DNA of 64,000 nucleotides, taken from contig JAUJYZ010000765.1 in assembly GCA_033675265.1 (NCBI GenBank), forward strand, positions 280,501 to 344,500, written 5' to 3'. A program made the position numbers and the translations under genes. Positions 43,201-55,400 of this stretch are shown here, piece after piece (position 1 is the stretch's first letter; each line of letters begins with the position of its first letter). The notes under the pieces were generated by a model. The model was not told the origin of the DNA. It saw only the letters and a list, made by a program, of their open reading frames with translations, and did no database searches. The DNA comes from Actinostola sp. cb2023. Its lineage: Eukaryota > Cnidaria > Anthozoa > Actiniaria > Actinostolidae.

Positions 43201-46200
43201 AAAAATATCCAGCCGTATTACACAACTACCCGTGTAATAAATTGTTTATTATACGACAACAAAAAGCAAACGTCTTTTTCTCTTTCTTTTTATTTGCGAC
43301 CTGACAAAACAAGAAACAAACTGAGCACGGAAAATTGACGTGTCCGAATTCTAAAACGTGTAATACGCTGTCATATTTGTACTCGTATTTGTACTGTAAG
43401 ATTACAAGTTGTGTAATAAATACATGTATGTTGTGGTTTGATTTTTTCCCACTGGTTTAAATGTTTCTGATGGGTCTGTAGACTAGGTAGGGTGGATTAT
43501 CAAAGTACAACAATCTCCTAAAAAACTTCAACCAGTGAAAAATGTTGAAGTACAACATAATATACTGCATTGTATCGTACCAGGCACTTCTGTAATAGAT
43601 GGTGCAATATACTTCATACCAGTTCCAGGAAGGATACTCTCTTTTCACTATAACATTATTATTGGGTACTGTAGTTGTTGCCATGTTTTATTGAAGTATC
43701 TGGCACTACAGCTAGCTGATGTAGTTAAACAGCCTGTTACTTCATGCATAGCGACGTGCTAAGGTGTTGTTTTTCACCAATCTCTTCATGATCAGCCAAC
43801 CTTGTAGTGTCCACAAGCATTTAACACTATTTATTGAGCATTTTAAAAGTTATAGAGTAGCTAAACAGTTATGTAATATGCAGTATATACTCTTACTGCT
43901 AGGGGTCGTTATAATGATTATGATGATCAGCGCAATCCAGATGGTTCTGGTGATCGAAGGCCAAGGAATCGCTATGACAGTGATGGCTTTGGAGATCGTT
44001 ACAACTATCGTCCAAGAGATAGAGACATGTATGACCGAGAATATCGGTATGGTTAGCCATGCTATTAAAGTGTCTACATTAGTCGGCTTCATGCTGGGCT
44101 ATTAGCTCTTGATGAAGCAAAATGCTTGTATTTCAAACTAAGATTTTGTTTTTGTCAATATGAATATTTTGTTTAAAGTTTTTATGAATCACTAAACATT
44201 GTGAAAGTTTCAATAATAGTACAACAAGAGCTCATTGTTATCAATAAATATTTATATCTTGATATCCTAAATAATCATTGTCTTATTTTGACTTTTTAGG
44301 GGTAATCGTTATGGACGAGATTTCGGCCGTGATGGGCGAGATTCATCTGATGATCGAGGATCAATGGAAAATGGTTTGGTGCGTGGTGATGGTTTGGTGC
44401 GTGGTGATGGTTTGGTGCGTGGTGATGGTTTGGTGCGTGGTGATGGTTTGGTGCGTGGTGATGGTTTGGTGCGTGGTGATGGTTTGGTGCGTGGTGATGG
44501 GTTTGGTGACCGTTCTGGCGATCGAGGAATGGACCGAGGTGATAGAAGAGGGTATAATGACAGGGGATATGAACGTAGTGACAAAGGTTATGGGTTCAAC
44601 AGAGGATATCAACGTGATGATAGGGGGTATGGTGACCGTGGCGACAGAAGTTATGGTTTTGATAGGGGTGACCGTGGGGACAGAGGTTATAGTGACCGTG
44701 GCGACAGAGGTTATGGTGACCGTGGCGACAGAGGTTATAGTGACCGTGGTGACAGAGGATATGGCGATGGCTGGGGTCAAGGGGAGAGGAGATTCGGAGA
44801 TCGTGGTGATAGGGACAGACGTGACTATGGGAGAGGAGATGTTGATAGGGAGATGACACGAGATCAAGGGATGCCTTCATCACGAGAACCTGAACAAGGT
44901 ACAAAGTGTATATGTCTACTTTGATACAGTGAAGTGCCATATTTGAATAATCACTTCTCATTATGTCCTTTTATTTGTGAACACGTCTCTCCACTACACT
45001 ACACCTGAATTGGAGGGACGTACAAGAACCACTGAGGACATAAACAAATCTCTGGCAGTGACCACCCTCAGTGTCTGCCTCACTGAGGTTAACCCTGTTT
45101 TCAGATCCCCACTATCTCCTTTCAAGAGTCTTGAGTCTCTTGAATAAAGTGTTATTACAACATTTAAAAGTATAATATATATTTATTTGTAGCCAAAGAA
45201 AGACCCAAACTACAATTAAAACCCAGAACAATACCTCTAGAGGGCAACCCAGCGCCTGTGACAACAAGAAGTTCAATATTTGGTGGTGCAAAACCAGTAG
45301 ACACTACAGCAAAAGAAAGAGAAATAGAGGAGAAATTGGAAAAAATGAAAGTTGACATGAAAAAGGAGGATGGAGAACAGGGTGCTAGATTTCAAAGAGA
45401 ACGAGCCCACTCAGGGGAGGGAGAGTTCAAAATTCGAAGAGACAGCAGTCGATCTAGTGATGGTGAAAAGGCAACAGTTCGTGAGCGACGAGATAGCGAG
45501 AAATCAGTTGAAAAGGAAGGAATAGGAGGAAGCAAAGATAGTTCTAAGGAAGATACAAAACCAGTACCCATAGCAGTACCAAAAGAGGCACCTCCACCTA
45601 CTGTTAATGTCTGGAAACAAAGAATGGAATCACAAAAAGCTTCATCAGATGACAAGGCACCTGCTTCAGAAGAAACGCTAGACAAGCCGAGCACTGCCAA
45701 AGCAGTAGTCAAAGGCAGCCCAGAAAACACAACAGTACCTTCAGGTGGTCCCACATCAATAACAGGTAGAGGATCTGCTACTACTAGGCCATACAGTAGA
45801 GGTGGAGGTGGTGAACGTGGTGGAAGTAGACTGCGAGGTAGAGGAAGGGGCAAAGGAGATGGTAGATCTTCTGAATCTTTTGGTGCAACCGAGACGAGAA
45901 ACGAAGAAAAGAAAGAGCGTAAAGAAAGAAAACCTCCAGAACCCAAAATGTCTGAAGAACAACCACCAGTAAGTTTATCAAAGTTAGGGGTATCGAATGG
46001 TCAAGGCGAGATTTTGCGAGACTCTGAGACAAGGCATATTTTTGCGAGCGAAGATGCTTTTTCACTGATTTCCTTTGTTTTCAAAATTCGAGACTCAGAG
46101 CTTTTTGCGGGGGAAAAAAGACTTCGAGACCTGCGAAATTTGACCGAAATTTTGGGAGACTCTGAGTTTTTGCAGGACCATTTGACACCCCTAAAGTTAG

Positions 46201-46706
46201 TTGCATAATCCAGAGACCACCCTCTTTTTTATTTTTCAACACTCCCATGGTCAGGGAAAAGTTTGGGAAGTTTTTCAAGGTCAGGGAATTGTCAGGGAAA
46301 TTTCAAGTCTGTACTGAAAGTCTGTGGAAAGACGGGAATATTTTTTTTTCATGGAGGCTTCACATTTAAATTCCAGTGTCTGTACTAATGTTTCTGTCTT
46401 GGCCTGTTTCCACTATTTCTTGTATTTTTCAGTAACTGTAGTCATTCAGTTGGGTAAAATATTAATGCAGTGAAACATGTTCAGCGTGGTCAGTGAAAAA
46501 AATGAGATTTGTTCAGGGAAAAGTCAGGGAATTCTGTTTCATCAGAGGAGTGGGAACTCTGTTTTCAAGACCAAATTTATCGAAAATTGATATGGACATT
46601 TTTCCTTTCCAACCAGGTATTTCACGAACAGAGCAAATTCTCACTTCTAATGGATGCAGACGCTGAAGAGGAAGAGGAGGATGGTGGAAATGTAAACGAA
46701 TCTTAA
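35742..46706 (+). CDS. EIF4B: Eukaryotic translation initiation factor 4B
   Basis: Ten coding exons chain in phase to 781 aa plus TAA: 35742-35754, 35899-36057, 38543-38754, 39817-39930, 41778-41826, 42693-42882, 43903-44046, 44300-44898, 45193-45968 and 46617-46706. The N-terminus has the family signature KKGKTVNLVEFL and SWADESEEL. One RRM follows, with RNP2 AFLGNLPY (106-113) and RNP1 KGFGYAEF (144-151). Residues about 185-490 are the Asp/Arg/Tyr/Gly-rich region that in vertebrate eIF4B mediates self-association and eIF3 binding. Next come RPKLQLKPRTIPLE and SSIFGGAKPVDTTAKEREIE, near-diagnostic of eIF4B, then a Ser/Arg/Lys-rich domain with NVWKQRMES and a short acidic C-terminus (FSLLMDADAEEEEED). 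The family stimulates eIF4A helicase in cap-dependent initiation in the cytosol. At 781 aa it is longer than the human protein (about 611 aa). Seven tandem GLVRGD repeats in exon 8 add to that length. Confidence 0.96.
36058..37940 (+). other. eIF4B intron 2, 5' part
   Basis: AT-rich unique sequence without exons. A 55-bp direct duplication (AACATAATCAGTTATCTAAG start) at about 37153 and 37236 flanks a (TA)n run at 37208-37233. A short inverted pair, AAATTCTCCTCTAGAATCT / TTCTAAAGGAGAATTT, lies near 37495. Confidence 0.5.
37153..37290. repeat. 55-bp direct duplication around a (TA)n microsatellite
   Basis: The two copies read ACATGCCCAGCTTAGCAAGG / ACATGCCCAGCTTAGCAAGA and differ by one base. 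The TA run between them is about 26 bp. It lies in eIF4B intron 2. Confidence 0.85.
37941..38234. mobile_element. MITE family B, copy 2, in eIF4B intron 2
   Basis: The ends ATACACCTATTTCAAAAAAG / TTTTTTGAAATAGGTGTAT and subterminal arms (CATAGGCGATAGGTTATACG / CGTATAACCTATTGCCTATG) match the copy at 8180. Confidence 0.85.
38893..39612. mobile_element. 720-bp hAT-like element with 8-bp target duplication, in eIF4B intron 3
   Basis: GTTTGTAT flanks both sides (38885-38892 and 39613-39620). The ends are TAACCTGAGTATCAGGC / GCCTGATACTCAGGTTA. Each end contains a hairpin around a purine- or pyrimidine-rich loop: TCAGGCTTTTTT / AAAAAAGCCTGA on the left, and TCAGGCCTTC / GAAGGCCTGA on the right. 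No transposase is present. The TIR plan resembles the element at 23345-25096. Confidence 0.7.
40327..40830. mobile_element. hairpin-ended element family H, copy 3, in eIF4B intron 4
   Basis: The left end is CTAGACGCTCTTCTAGCGTG then AAGTCGGGCTTC. The right end (40804-40830) is the hairpin AGTCGGGTTTCC-GCA-GGAAGCCCGACT. An inverted copy of the left end lies internally at 40531-40558, so a smaller 235-bp unit with terminal repeats is also recognisable. Confidence 0.5.
41009..41276. mobile_element. 268-bp foldback MITE in eIF4B intron 4
   Basis: The arms pair TAATACTCCAGTTTCGAGTT with AACTCGAAACTGGAGTTTTG, and GCTCAGGCTTAGCCTCAAT with ATTGAGGCTAAGCCTGAGC. Confidence 0.75.
41403..41517. mobile_element. 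MITE family D, copy 1
   Basis: The ends ATGTCCGTGAAACAGTACTA / TAGTACTGTTTCACGGACAT enclose TAGTACTAAATAGTG-type repeats. The copy at 50289-50406 is the same family, and a diverged, expanded relative is near 59476-60080. Confidence 0.85.
43104..43240. mobile_element. 137-bp foldback MITE in eIF4B intron 6
   Basis: TTATTACACGGGTAGTTGTG pairs with CACAACTACCCGTGTAATAA. Pairing continues inward through GGCTGGATATTTTTACGAGT / AGTAAAAATATCCAGCC. Confidence 0.85.
44376..44501 (+). repeat. seven in-frame 18-bp repeats in eIF4B exon 8
   Basis: The unit GGTTTGGTGCGTGGTGAT encodes GLVRGD, repeated seven times with almost no nucleotide differences. That near-identity implies recent expansion. It lies at the start of the Asp/Arg/Tyr/Gly-rich region and preserves frame. 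Confidence 0.95.
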
Positions 46707-47386
46707 TATAATCACATGTAAATGAATTAGACATGTACAAGGTTGTGCTCCCTAGATTTACAACGAACATTGTTCTCACACAACCCAGTAGAAAGACTGT
46801 CTATAGTCAGTAATGTCTAATATGCATTCTTAAGGAGACTTCAAACAGTTCTTCAGCATGATTGTACATCTTACTAGAGATGATTACCTTTCATAGTAAA
46901 GTTTTAGGAAAATAACATTTTGTTTTGCTCTTTTTTCATTTTTCTTCATGAAATTAAAGCCTCACAAAATACGACGTTGCCAAAATCGTGAAATTAAGTG
47001 TGCACGAAATTAAGTACGAATAAGATATGAACGTATGACCCATTTTGTAAAATGCGCTAAGATCACAATTTAGTGCATTCAATAAGAACCACATATTATT
47101 ATTATTGAAGCCTGCTGAATAACTGATTGGTACTTCCTTATAAAGCAGGTCCTCTCATTTTATCCTGTGAATTGCAAAGGTTTTTGGGTACGCCAGGGGC
47201 AAACAAATGAAAGTGTTTTCTTTTAAAATGCTTATAGTTTAGTTAGCTCTCGATGCCTACCATTTCCCACTAAGTTGTTCGTCGGCAATTATGTAGAACT
47301 TATACACGAGCAAAGGCCTACATTTTATGACTTTGTTCTGTCTCCCCAGAAAGCTTTGCAATTGATGGGATAAAATGAGGGGGGCT
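46707..47386 (+). other. eIF4B 3' UTR and flank
   Basis: Unique AT-rich sequence follows the TAA. No canonical AATAAA is close to the stop. Nothing else could be supported. Confidence 0.35.
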
Positions 47387-48042
47387 CACGGTGGGAAAAA
47401 AAGATCCAAAATTGGCCAAACAAGTTTTCAACATACAGTTTTAATCCAATCAAACTGAAACTTGGCAACATGATAGTACATGACATGACAGCTGGTTCTA
47501 TGTTTTTTGCTTTTTTGATTTTGACGGTAAAATGACGTCAAGAAAATGCCAACAAATTTTGAATGAAATTCAGATATACACTAATTTGATCATTACATTA
47601 GAAAGAACATGTTAAATTAGAGATATAACTGAAACAATATCTCAGATGCCGTTATTCAATCCAAAGATATGATTTTTTTTAAATTTGAAAATCTGCCATT
47701 TTGTTTCTAAAAATAGCACAAAATGGCGGGAATTTCAAATTTCACAAAATCATATCTTTGGATTGAATAACTGCATCTGAGATATTGTTTCAGTTATGTA
47801 TCTCTAATTTAAGATGTTCTTTTGAATGTAACGATCAAATTAGTGTATATCTGAATTTCAAAATTTGTTGGCATTTTCTTGATGTTATTTTCCCACCAAA
47901 ATCATGCAAATCAAAAATTCAAAAACCATAGAACCAGCTGTCATGTCATGTACTATCATGTTGCCAAGTTTCAATTTGATTGGATTAAAACTGTACGTCA
48001 AAAATTTGTTTGGCCGATTTTGGGTCTTTTTTCCCCACCGTG
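47387..48042. mobile_element. 656-bp foldback element, about 310-bp arms
   Basis: The arms run from CACGGTGGGAAAAAAAGATC to GGTCTTTTTTCCCCACCGTG and pair at about 90 percent or better by eye. The centre lies near 47715. Inner arms include AAAATCATATCTTTGGATTG and its complement. No coding capacity is seen. Confidence 0.85.
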
Positions 48043-50064
48043 GCTGGTGACCAGCAACTCATTCCTTACCAAAAAGGAATTACCCATGATTTGTTGTGAT
48101 TATTCATGATCCTTTGTAGTTGTCAAAACCCTTTCTAGACAATCTCAGAATGTGTTTAATACACGTGAGTGTACCATGGCAGTATTTATACATTGTACAT
48201 GGTACATGGATGAAATGAAGGGATTTGTGCACAAACAATAGTATGATCTCATGCTAAATTCTCCTATATGTCCTATACATTCCACTGGAGAGTTACCATT
48301 TTGATCTTATGTCACACCATTCTCGTATGCAGAATGATGTAATTGTGACAGGCCAATAGTACCTCGTCTTTGATTTTAATCCACTGGTTATTGCCAGACC
48401 ATGCATGTTTTGTAAGAATTCGTTTTCTCGTTGATGTCTCATTTGTTCCTAATAAGTTATATGTCACCACTGACTCTGTAGTCCAGTGAACATTGCTGTG
48501 ATTCAATAGAGAATAAATAGCAAGTATATTTAAATGTTACCATGAAGTCATCATTTATGAGAATCTCCATAATCTGGGATAAGCGTTTCTCTACTGCAGT
48601 CATGGACGTTTCCTGTTGTTCTGGATATCTGGTTAGTACACTAACTGTACCTTGGTACAGATGAAGTCTGTGGACACCTAAAATATGTCTGCAATGTTTG
48701 TTGTGGCCAATCACATATGATAGCAGTGAAGGATGTCGAACTGTCAGGTCGACTTTCCAAAAAAACATTTAGGTATTCAAAATCGCTCAAATCTATTATT
48801 CGCAATGTAATAATAGGCAAGAGTTGCCTCCAAGCATAAATTTCCAAAGGTTTTCATGTAAAATTTCGATTTTTGAAAATTCATATCTTCGCAATAATAT
48901 TTGTGAAGCGATCTTTTCTAAACTTCACATTTTCACTAATTTCAACAAGCTCTTTCCAGCTATGATAATCATTTTTTGTCCTATGAGTTTTGAAATTACG
49001 TGATAAACCCTCATTCATGGGCCACCTTATAACACGTCCAGTTTGGTTTGCTAGAGAGTATTGCTGAGTTGCATGTGACGTCATGGTGGCCATGTTGGAT
49101 CCCACAACAAAGTATTCCTCATTTAAGCTCCTCTTGTTTGTACCACCAACATGGCCGCTGCGTCTTTGTACTTAAATCTCCAGGGATCGATTGCAACCCA
49201 GCAAGACACCATATCAACTATGACAAATATCCCATGCACACAAATGGGGAGTTATATTTATTTGCAAGTGTTTAAGAATTTACAGCAACATAATTTCCAA
49301 CAGATCATTAAATTTTTGCAGTTGCCAAGTCTACATGTAGGTTGATGTAACTGCATGCACATCAAGTGCATTTTATTATGCGCAGCTAATTGCCAACCTG
49401 GACTAAATTGGACCACCTTTCCTGGTCAATGAACACCACCAGTACATGGATTATTGAATCTGGTGCTTGATCCAAGATTACTTTACAGTTCTTTACAGTG
49501 AAGTTTTCTTATGGTTTAGGTTAGTGTTATTAATAAATAAATGGCCTATTAATACCACTTAAAATCCGACTAGCTTAGTCTTCCTGCAATATAATGGTAA
49601 GTTTGCTAACACACATCAAATTAATGTACCAAAAGTAGCTTATAGTACTTGATATCTTGCAAACCCAGGTGGTACTTTTATGCGAAGCCCTTTTGGGGAT
49701 TTGGCCTGTGGACTTTTTGGGGTTGAGTTTTAGCCATATTGGTTTATCATTTTGGCTTCATACACACGTCACTCTTATAGTTACACTTGACAAAATCCAC
49801 CCTGGGCTTGCAAACTGACAAGTCCTGTGGTCTTATTGAATTCAAATGTTGCTGGCACATAACACTTAGCCTGCTTTCAGGCTCTCTTTAATTATTTTTT
49901 TTTTGGGGGGGGGGGGGAGGGGGATTGGGGAGAGGGGAAGAGAGGGGGAGAGGGGATTGGGGAGAGGAAGGGATTAATCCCTACATGACACTATGAAAAG
50001 AAGATAGTACAACTAAGGCAGAAGAACACAATAACTCTTCCTGTCATGTTGCTATTTTAAACTA
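48043..50064. other. intergenic, no gene supported
   Basis: Mostly unique sequence. A G-rich run at 49902-49970 follows AGCCTGCTTTCAGGCT at 49869, similar in plan to the hairpin/purine ends of the elements at 23345 and 38893. Several short open frames occur but none has exon borders or a familiar composition. Confidence 0.35.
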
Positions 50065-50239
50065 CAGTTGAACCCCAGTATCTCGAACTCGGTTATCTCG
50101 AACCCCCCGTTATCTCGAACACAAACCCATTTCCCTTGGGTCGTTTTTTTCAGTCAATTGCTATCGGTTATCTCGAATCCCTGCTATCTCGAACAATTTA
50201 TCGATTCCCATGGGAGTTTGAGATAACGGGGTTCTACTG
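50065..50239. mobile_element. pogo/Tigger-like MITE
   Basis: TA-flanked ends CAGTTGAACCCCAGTATCTC / GAGATAACGGGGTTCTACTG are of the type seen in pogo/Tigger-family transposons. The interior repeats TTATCTCGAA several times. Confidence 0.75.
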
Positions 50240-50288
50240 TAATAAAATTCTGTGTAAAAGTATGATAAGCTTTATAATAGAGAACCAT

Positions 50289-50406
50289 ATGTCCGTGAAA
50301 CAGTACTAACTATAATTAGTACTAAATAGCACTGATGAAACAATGGGAAACAATAGAGAATAACACTATTTAGTACTATTTAGTAATAGTACTGTTTCAC
50401 GGACAT
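50289..50406. mobile_element. MITE family D, copy 2
   Basis: It has the same ends (ATGTCCGTGAAACAGTACTA / AGTACTGTTTCACGGACAT) and interior as 41403-41517. The two also share the following ATGGTTTGTACTCTA. Confidence 0.85.
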
Positions 50407-50806
50407 ATGGTTTGTACTCTATAGCAACAATATAACACACTCTGATTGACTAAGACTTCTATGAACTAGAAGAACATTAATTTTGATATAATGTGCACAC
50501 TCATTGGCTAAGATATCTATCTATGAACTATATTTACCCATGGGTTGCACGCTATTTCTAAATGCCATATTATAAATCAATTAGTCCATGTGCCCATAGC
50601 GGATTAATAGACACACCTTCGTTGACTAATCGATAAAAACATCTCTCAAGCTGATATTATTATATCATTACCCCCTATAAGCTAATCTATTATGATCATA
50701 ATATTATTATTGTATTGTATCTATTCGATTACAGTAGGTAAAATAAAGGGGTGCAGCTTCACAACGGGGATTTCCTCCCAGTTGTAATCATTTTGTAGTC
50801 ATAACA

Positions 50807-51654
50807 GAGGGTATGGATGGGGGTATGCGATTGTCAGTAAACTACTAAATTTTAGGCCAATTGTCAGTTAACTACTAATTTGTCTAATTTTAATTAATTA
50901 TTAACTTTCGTTTTATAAATGATAGATATTATAGGAAGGGAAGTACTAATTATCAAACAATAAGTAATAAAACCATTAAATATCACTCACTGACCTTTAT
51001 AAGCAGGGGCGGATCCAGGTTTTTGTCAAACAGGGGGTTGTGTTGTGTGAGCGGCGAAACCGCGAAGTACTAGGGGTGTGGGGGCATGCCCCCCTGAAAA
51101 TTTTGAAATCTACAAGCTCTAAAATGCAATTTTTAGAGATCTGGAGTTGTTTTATTAACACAACAAAACTCAATTTTCAGTAAAATGTTGAGTTTATTGG
51201 ACATGAAATGAAATGAAATGACTGTCAGTGAAATGACTGTCAGTGCTTCAAGATGGCGGATCATGAATCAATGTCATGTCAATGAGCTTCGCCGAGAAGT
51301 CTACTATCAGATTCAATCAAGTGACATGCAGTATAACACCATTCTGCTTTGTTTTATTACTCGTGCCCAGGCCGAAGGCCTCTGTGACGCTCTAACGTGG
51401 ACCCATCATCACTAATTCTATAGAAGCTCAAAATAAATACAAAGTCTAAATAAGCCTTTAGATCACTGTTTAGAAAATGATCATCAGTTCTAAGAACGAT
51501 GGCAATTACAACAATTTTAAACTAAAATAATAAAATGTCAGTTAACTGTTAATTTTTCAATTGTCAGTAAACTACTAATTTCTGAGTCATTTGTCAGTTA
51601 ACTACTAAATTTTAGGCCAAATGTCAGTTAACTGTTAACCCCATCCATACCCTC
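50807..51654. mobile_element. 848-bp TIR element with 6-bp target duplication
   Basis: The ends GAGGGTATGGATGGGG / CCCCATCCATACCCTC are perfect 16-bp inverted repeats. ATAACA is duplicated at 50801-50806 and 51655-51660. Subterminal TGTCAGTTAACTACTAA motifs occur several times at each side. A GGGGCGGATCCAGG block near 51005 looks like a nested dispersed repeat. Confidence 0.7.
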
Positions 51655-51851
51655 ATAACATTGTGAACAATATTATTTTGAAGTTACTTATTAATTGTTA
51701 TAAATCTGCCGACAAATGGGGTATGCAGTACAGCAACTAGTCTGGAACATAAAATATACAAATGTATACGTCTAATTTTGGCTTCTTACCTAGTCTGGGA
51801 CAGGCTATCTTTTCATAGCAATTTGTTTGGAACAGGACCACCCCAACCCCC

Positions 51852-52173
51852 AGGGGGGGTACTCAGGGGTATCAGTGACGGGGAGGTGCGAATGAGGCCA
51901 AACATTTTAACCCAAAAAAAGTCCATTACGCAAAAACAAGACCCCAAAAAAAGGCCAACGGCCAAAATAGTAACCCCCAAAAAGTCCAATTTTTCTCCAC
52001 ATAAAATCGAGAACGGTAGGATATCATTTTTATCAACCCCCAAAAAAGTCCTTGACAAAATCTTTATATCAAAAAAAGTCCACCAGAAAAATGAAAACCC
52101 CAAAAAAGTCCCAAGCCGCGAATTTCAAACCCAAAAAAAGCCTTCGCACCTCCCCCCTGAGTACCCCTCCCCC
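51852..52173. mobile_element. foldback element with CCCAAAAAAGTCC internal repeats
   Basis: The ends AGGGGGGGTACTCAGGGGTA / TGAGTACCCCTCCCCC and GGGAGGTGCGAA / TTCGCACCTCCC are inverted. Between them CCCAAAAAAGTCC and close variants recur about seven times at irregular spacing. Confidence 0.7.
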
Positions 52174-52479
52174 TTCAGTTTAATCCCCCTCCTTTTGGTT
52201 TGATCAGCTACAAAGGAAGAATGTCTGGGGGCTGGGAAGCCCTTTCTCCACCGTTGCTTGACCAAATGATGGATCCCCAACGCAAGGGGCTGCTCTCGTC
52301 TATACAGTCTGTACTTTGTGTTTATATAATATAAATTATTACTATTCAATTACTGGAATACAGATACATATACAGACCGTACTACGAATGTTTTTAGGAT
52401 TGACATTGCCACCCTTTTCAGAAAAGGTACTGGGCTTTTTCTTATGTACAACCCTTAGTTGTTTATCAAGGCTGACTGT

Positions 52480-55400
52480 TTAGTTATTGCCTCTACCAAA
52501 TAAGGCCAACAGCAACAAGAAAATTTTTATAATATCCAAGTAGAGGGTCAGGGATGCAAAGATGTACTCCTCTGGGCTGAGCTCGTATTTCTTTCCTCCC
52601 ATGATAAGCTGAACATCATAGGCAAGGAACTGAAACAAAGCAAATATGGGCTTTTAATTCTAGTCTGCAAGTAAAAGGAGGATAACAAGTACGCAAGTAG
52701 GATAACATTGTAATGTTGCATGCTACATTACTGCATGTATACTGTAGCTACATGTAGGCATGCACTCATTAGCATGTGTGCCTAGCACATGTACCTTACA
52801 GTATGCAAGTCGTGTAGCACAGCACATTATGTCTATAGCTATCTTAAAGTAATGCAATACAAAGCACTGTAAAGCACAGCACTGTATAGCAAAGCACTGT
52901 ACAGCACAGCAAAGGACTACTTTTCAGCACTGTGCAGCACAGCAAAACACAGCACAACACTGTAAAGCACAGCACTGTAAAGCACAGCACAGCACTGAAC
53001 AACACAGCAAAGCACTACAGCACAGCACTGTACAGCACAGCACTAGTTACTGTACAGCACTGCACAGCACAGCAAAGCACTACTGTACAGCACAGCACTG
53101 CACAGCACTGTACAGCAAAGCACTGTATAGCAAAGCACTGTACAGCACAGCAAAGCACTGTAATGCAAAGCACAGCAAAGCACTGTACAGCACAGCACTG
53201 TATAGCAAAGCACTGTACAGCACAGCAAAGCACTGCAATGCAAAGCACAGCAAAGCACTGTACAGCACAGCAAAGCACTACTTTTCAGCACTGTACAGTG
53301 CAGCACAGCACAGCAAAGCACTGTACAGCACAGCGCTGTATAGCAAAGCACTGTACAGCACAGCACAGCACTGTATAGCAAAGCACTGTACAGCACAGCA
53401 AAGCACTACTTTTCAGCACTGTGCAGCACCGCAAAACACAGCACAGCACTGTAAAGCACAGCACTGTAAAGCACAGCACTGAACAACACAGCAAAGCACT
53501 ACAGCACAGCACTGTACAGCACAGCACTAGTTACTGTACAGCACTGCACAGCACAGCAAAGCACTACTGTACAGCACAGCACTGCACAGCACTGTACAGC
53601 AAAGCACTGTACTGCACAGCAAAGCAAAGCACTGTACAGTACAGCAAAGCACTGTAGCACTGTACTGCACAGCAAAGCACTGTACAGCACAGCAAAGCAA
53701 AGCACTGTACAGCACAGCAAAGCAAAGCAAAGCACTGTACAGCACAGCACTGTACAGCAAAGCACTAGTTACTGTACAGCACTGCACAGCACTGTACAGC
53801 AAAGCACTGCACAGCAAAGCAATGCTGTGCAGCACAGCAAAGCACATGTATGTCAACTTACAGCAACAAACAGCAGGGCCAAGACTCCACCCAGTACAAT
53901 CTTGCCAACCTAAGGGGGGAAACAAACATCCGATATTCATATAATTTTACATGTGAGCCTATATATATACAGTGTATGAGATAACTATACAATCATGGTA
54001 CTTAACAATGGTCGATACTTACAGTTGTATTCAGAAGGAGCCAAACAGGAGTGAAGATAGACATGAAGAAGAGAACCAATGCACAACAAAACAGCATACC
54101 TCCCCACTTGGTAAAGTCATACTATGTTAGACATGTACATAAACTATTAATACCAGGAAAAGATGCTTTGTGCATAGACATGGATGGATGGATGGATGGA
54201 ACAAAGAATGGATGTGTTAATGAAACTCATCACTTAGCAGTAGATGAGCTTGGCATTAGGTGCTTGATCGATGGGAGCAATAGCAATGTGATAACGAAGA
54301 CCACAATAATTGCAAGTATCGTCGGTATCATTTGCTCTGGTGTGTGAACCTTGCCAGGTAGTTGTTTTGCCAGGCTTGCATCATCACAAGAATAGCGTGC
54401 AAATCAATACAGGGCCGTAGCCGACAGTACGGTTGGTCCAGTTTCAACCAGACCACTTTTTGAATCAAACAGTTTCAATTTATTTATTTTTTAATTATTC
54501 GGATATTTTTTTTATGAAAAACAAAGCTTGAAAACTAGACCACTCAAAAACTGGTGGCTGCGGCCTGCACTTAAGGTGGTAAATTGACTACCAGGAATTT
54601 GAACTGGCGGCGAGAGAATTTGTATCACGTGATCACAAAATATTTGTCTTGTGATCGAACGTCGAGTCGACGTTTCTTCTTGAAATGATCGAGGGAGAGG
54701 TACATGTACTGTAAACAGGTACAGAAATGCCTTACAACAAGACCCTATCTTGTTTCATGGTATTTTTTTACCTACAGGTTTATATATCTCCCTCAATCAT
54801 TTCAAGAAGAAACATTGACTCAACGTTCAAGCTAACATGATCACAAGATTAGTGTGTGATTGCATTTAACAACTCTTAGCGTGGGCCACCAAGCGACCCT
54901 TGTGACAATTCTGGCCATGAGCAGTGAGCTAGAGAGGCAATAGTACAATAAAGCAATAATCTAGTGCTACTTAGCTCGATTTTAACTTTTTAAATTAACA
55001 TTTAACCACATTGAAATAAAAAAAATGTAGATGGATGGATTAATATGGAATCTATACTAGGATCATGACCTCACCTTTGTTTGGCAGGCAAACAACATCA
55101 CAGAGAAACACACCAACTGAAATGAAATTTAGCCATTAGTCTTGATATTTGGACACTACACTGTATATGGGTTACTACTATATGTATCACAGTTATTAGT
55201 AAGAAAGCTAGCTATTTGCTTACCGCAGTGACTCCCATCAAGATAATTACTATATGGGTTACTACAGATATGTATCACAGTTATTAGTAAGAAAGCTAGC
55301 TATTTGCTTACCGCAGTGATTCCCATCAAGATAATTACTATATGGGTTACTATATGTATCACAGTTATTAGTAAGAAAGCTAGCTATTTGCTTACCGCAG

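Noticed and set aside
45969..46208. Extension of eIF4B exon 9 through an open frame to 46208
   Set aside because: A donor (GTAAGTTTAT) at 45969 and an in-phase acceptor at 46617 give the acidic C-terminus typical of eIF4B. The read-through sequence is a dispersed repeat with GCGAGACTCTGAG motifs.
52932..53940. Many overlapping Cys/Leu- or His/Ser/Thr-rich open frames on both strands
   Set aside because: They are translations of the AGCAC array in a TMBIM intron, open in several frames on each strand with no coding bias.
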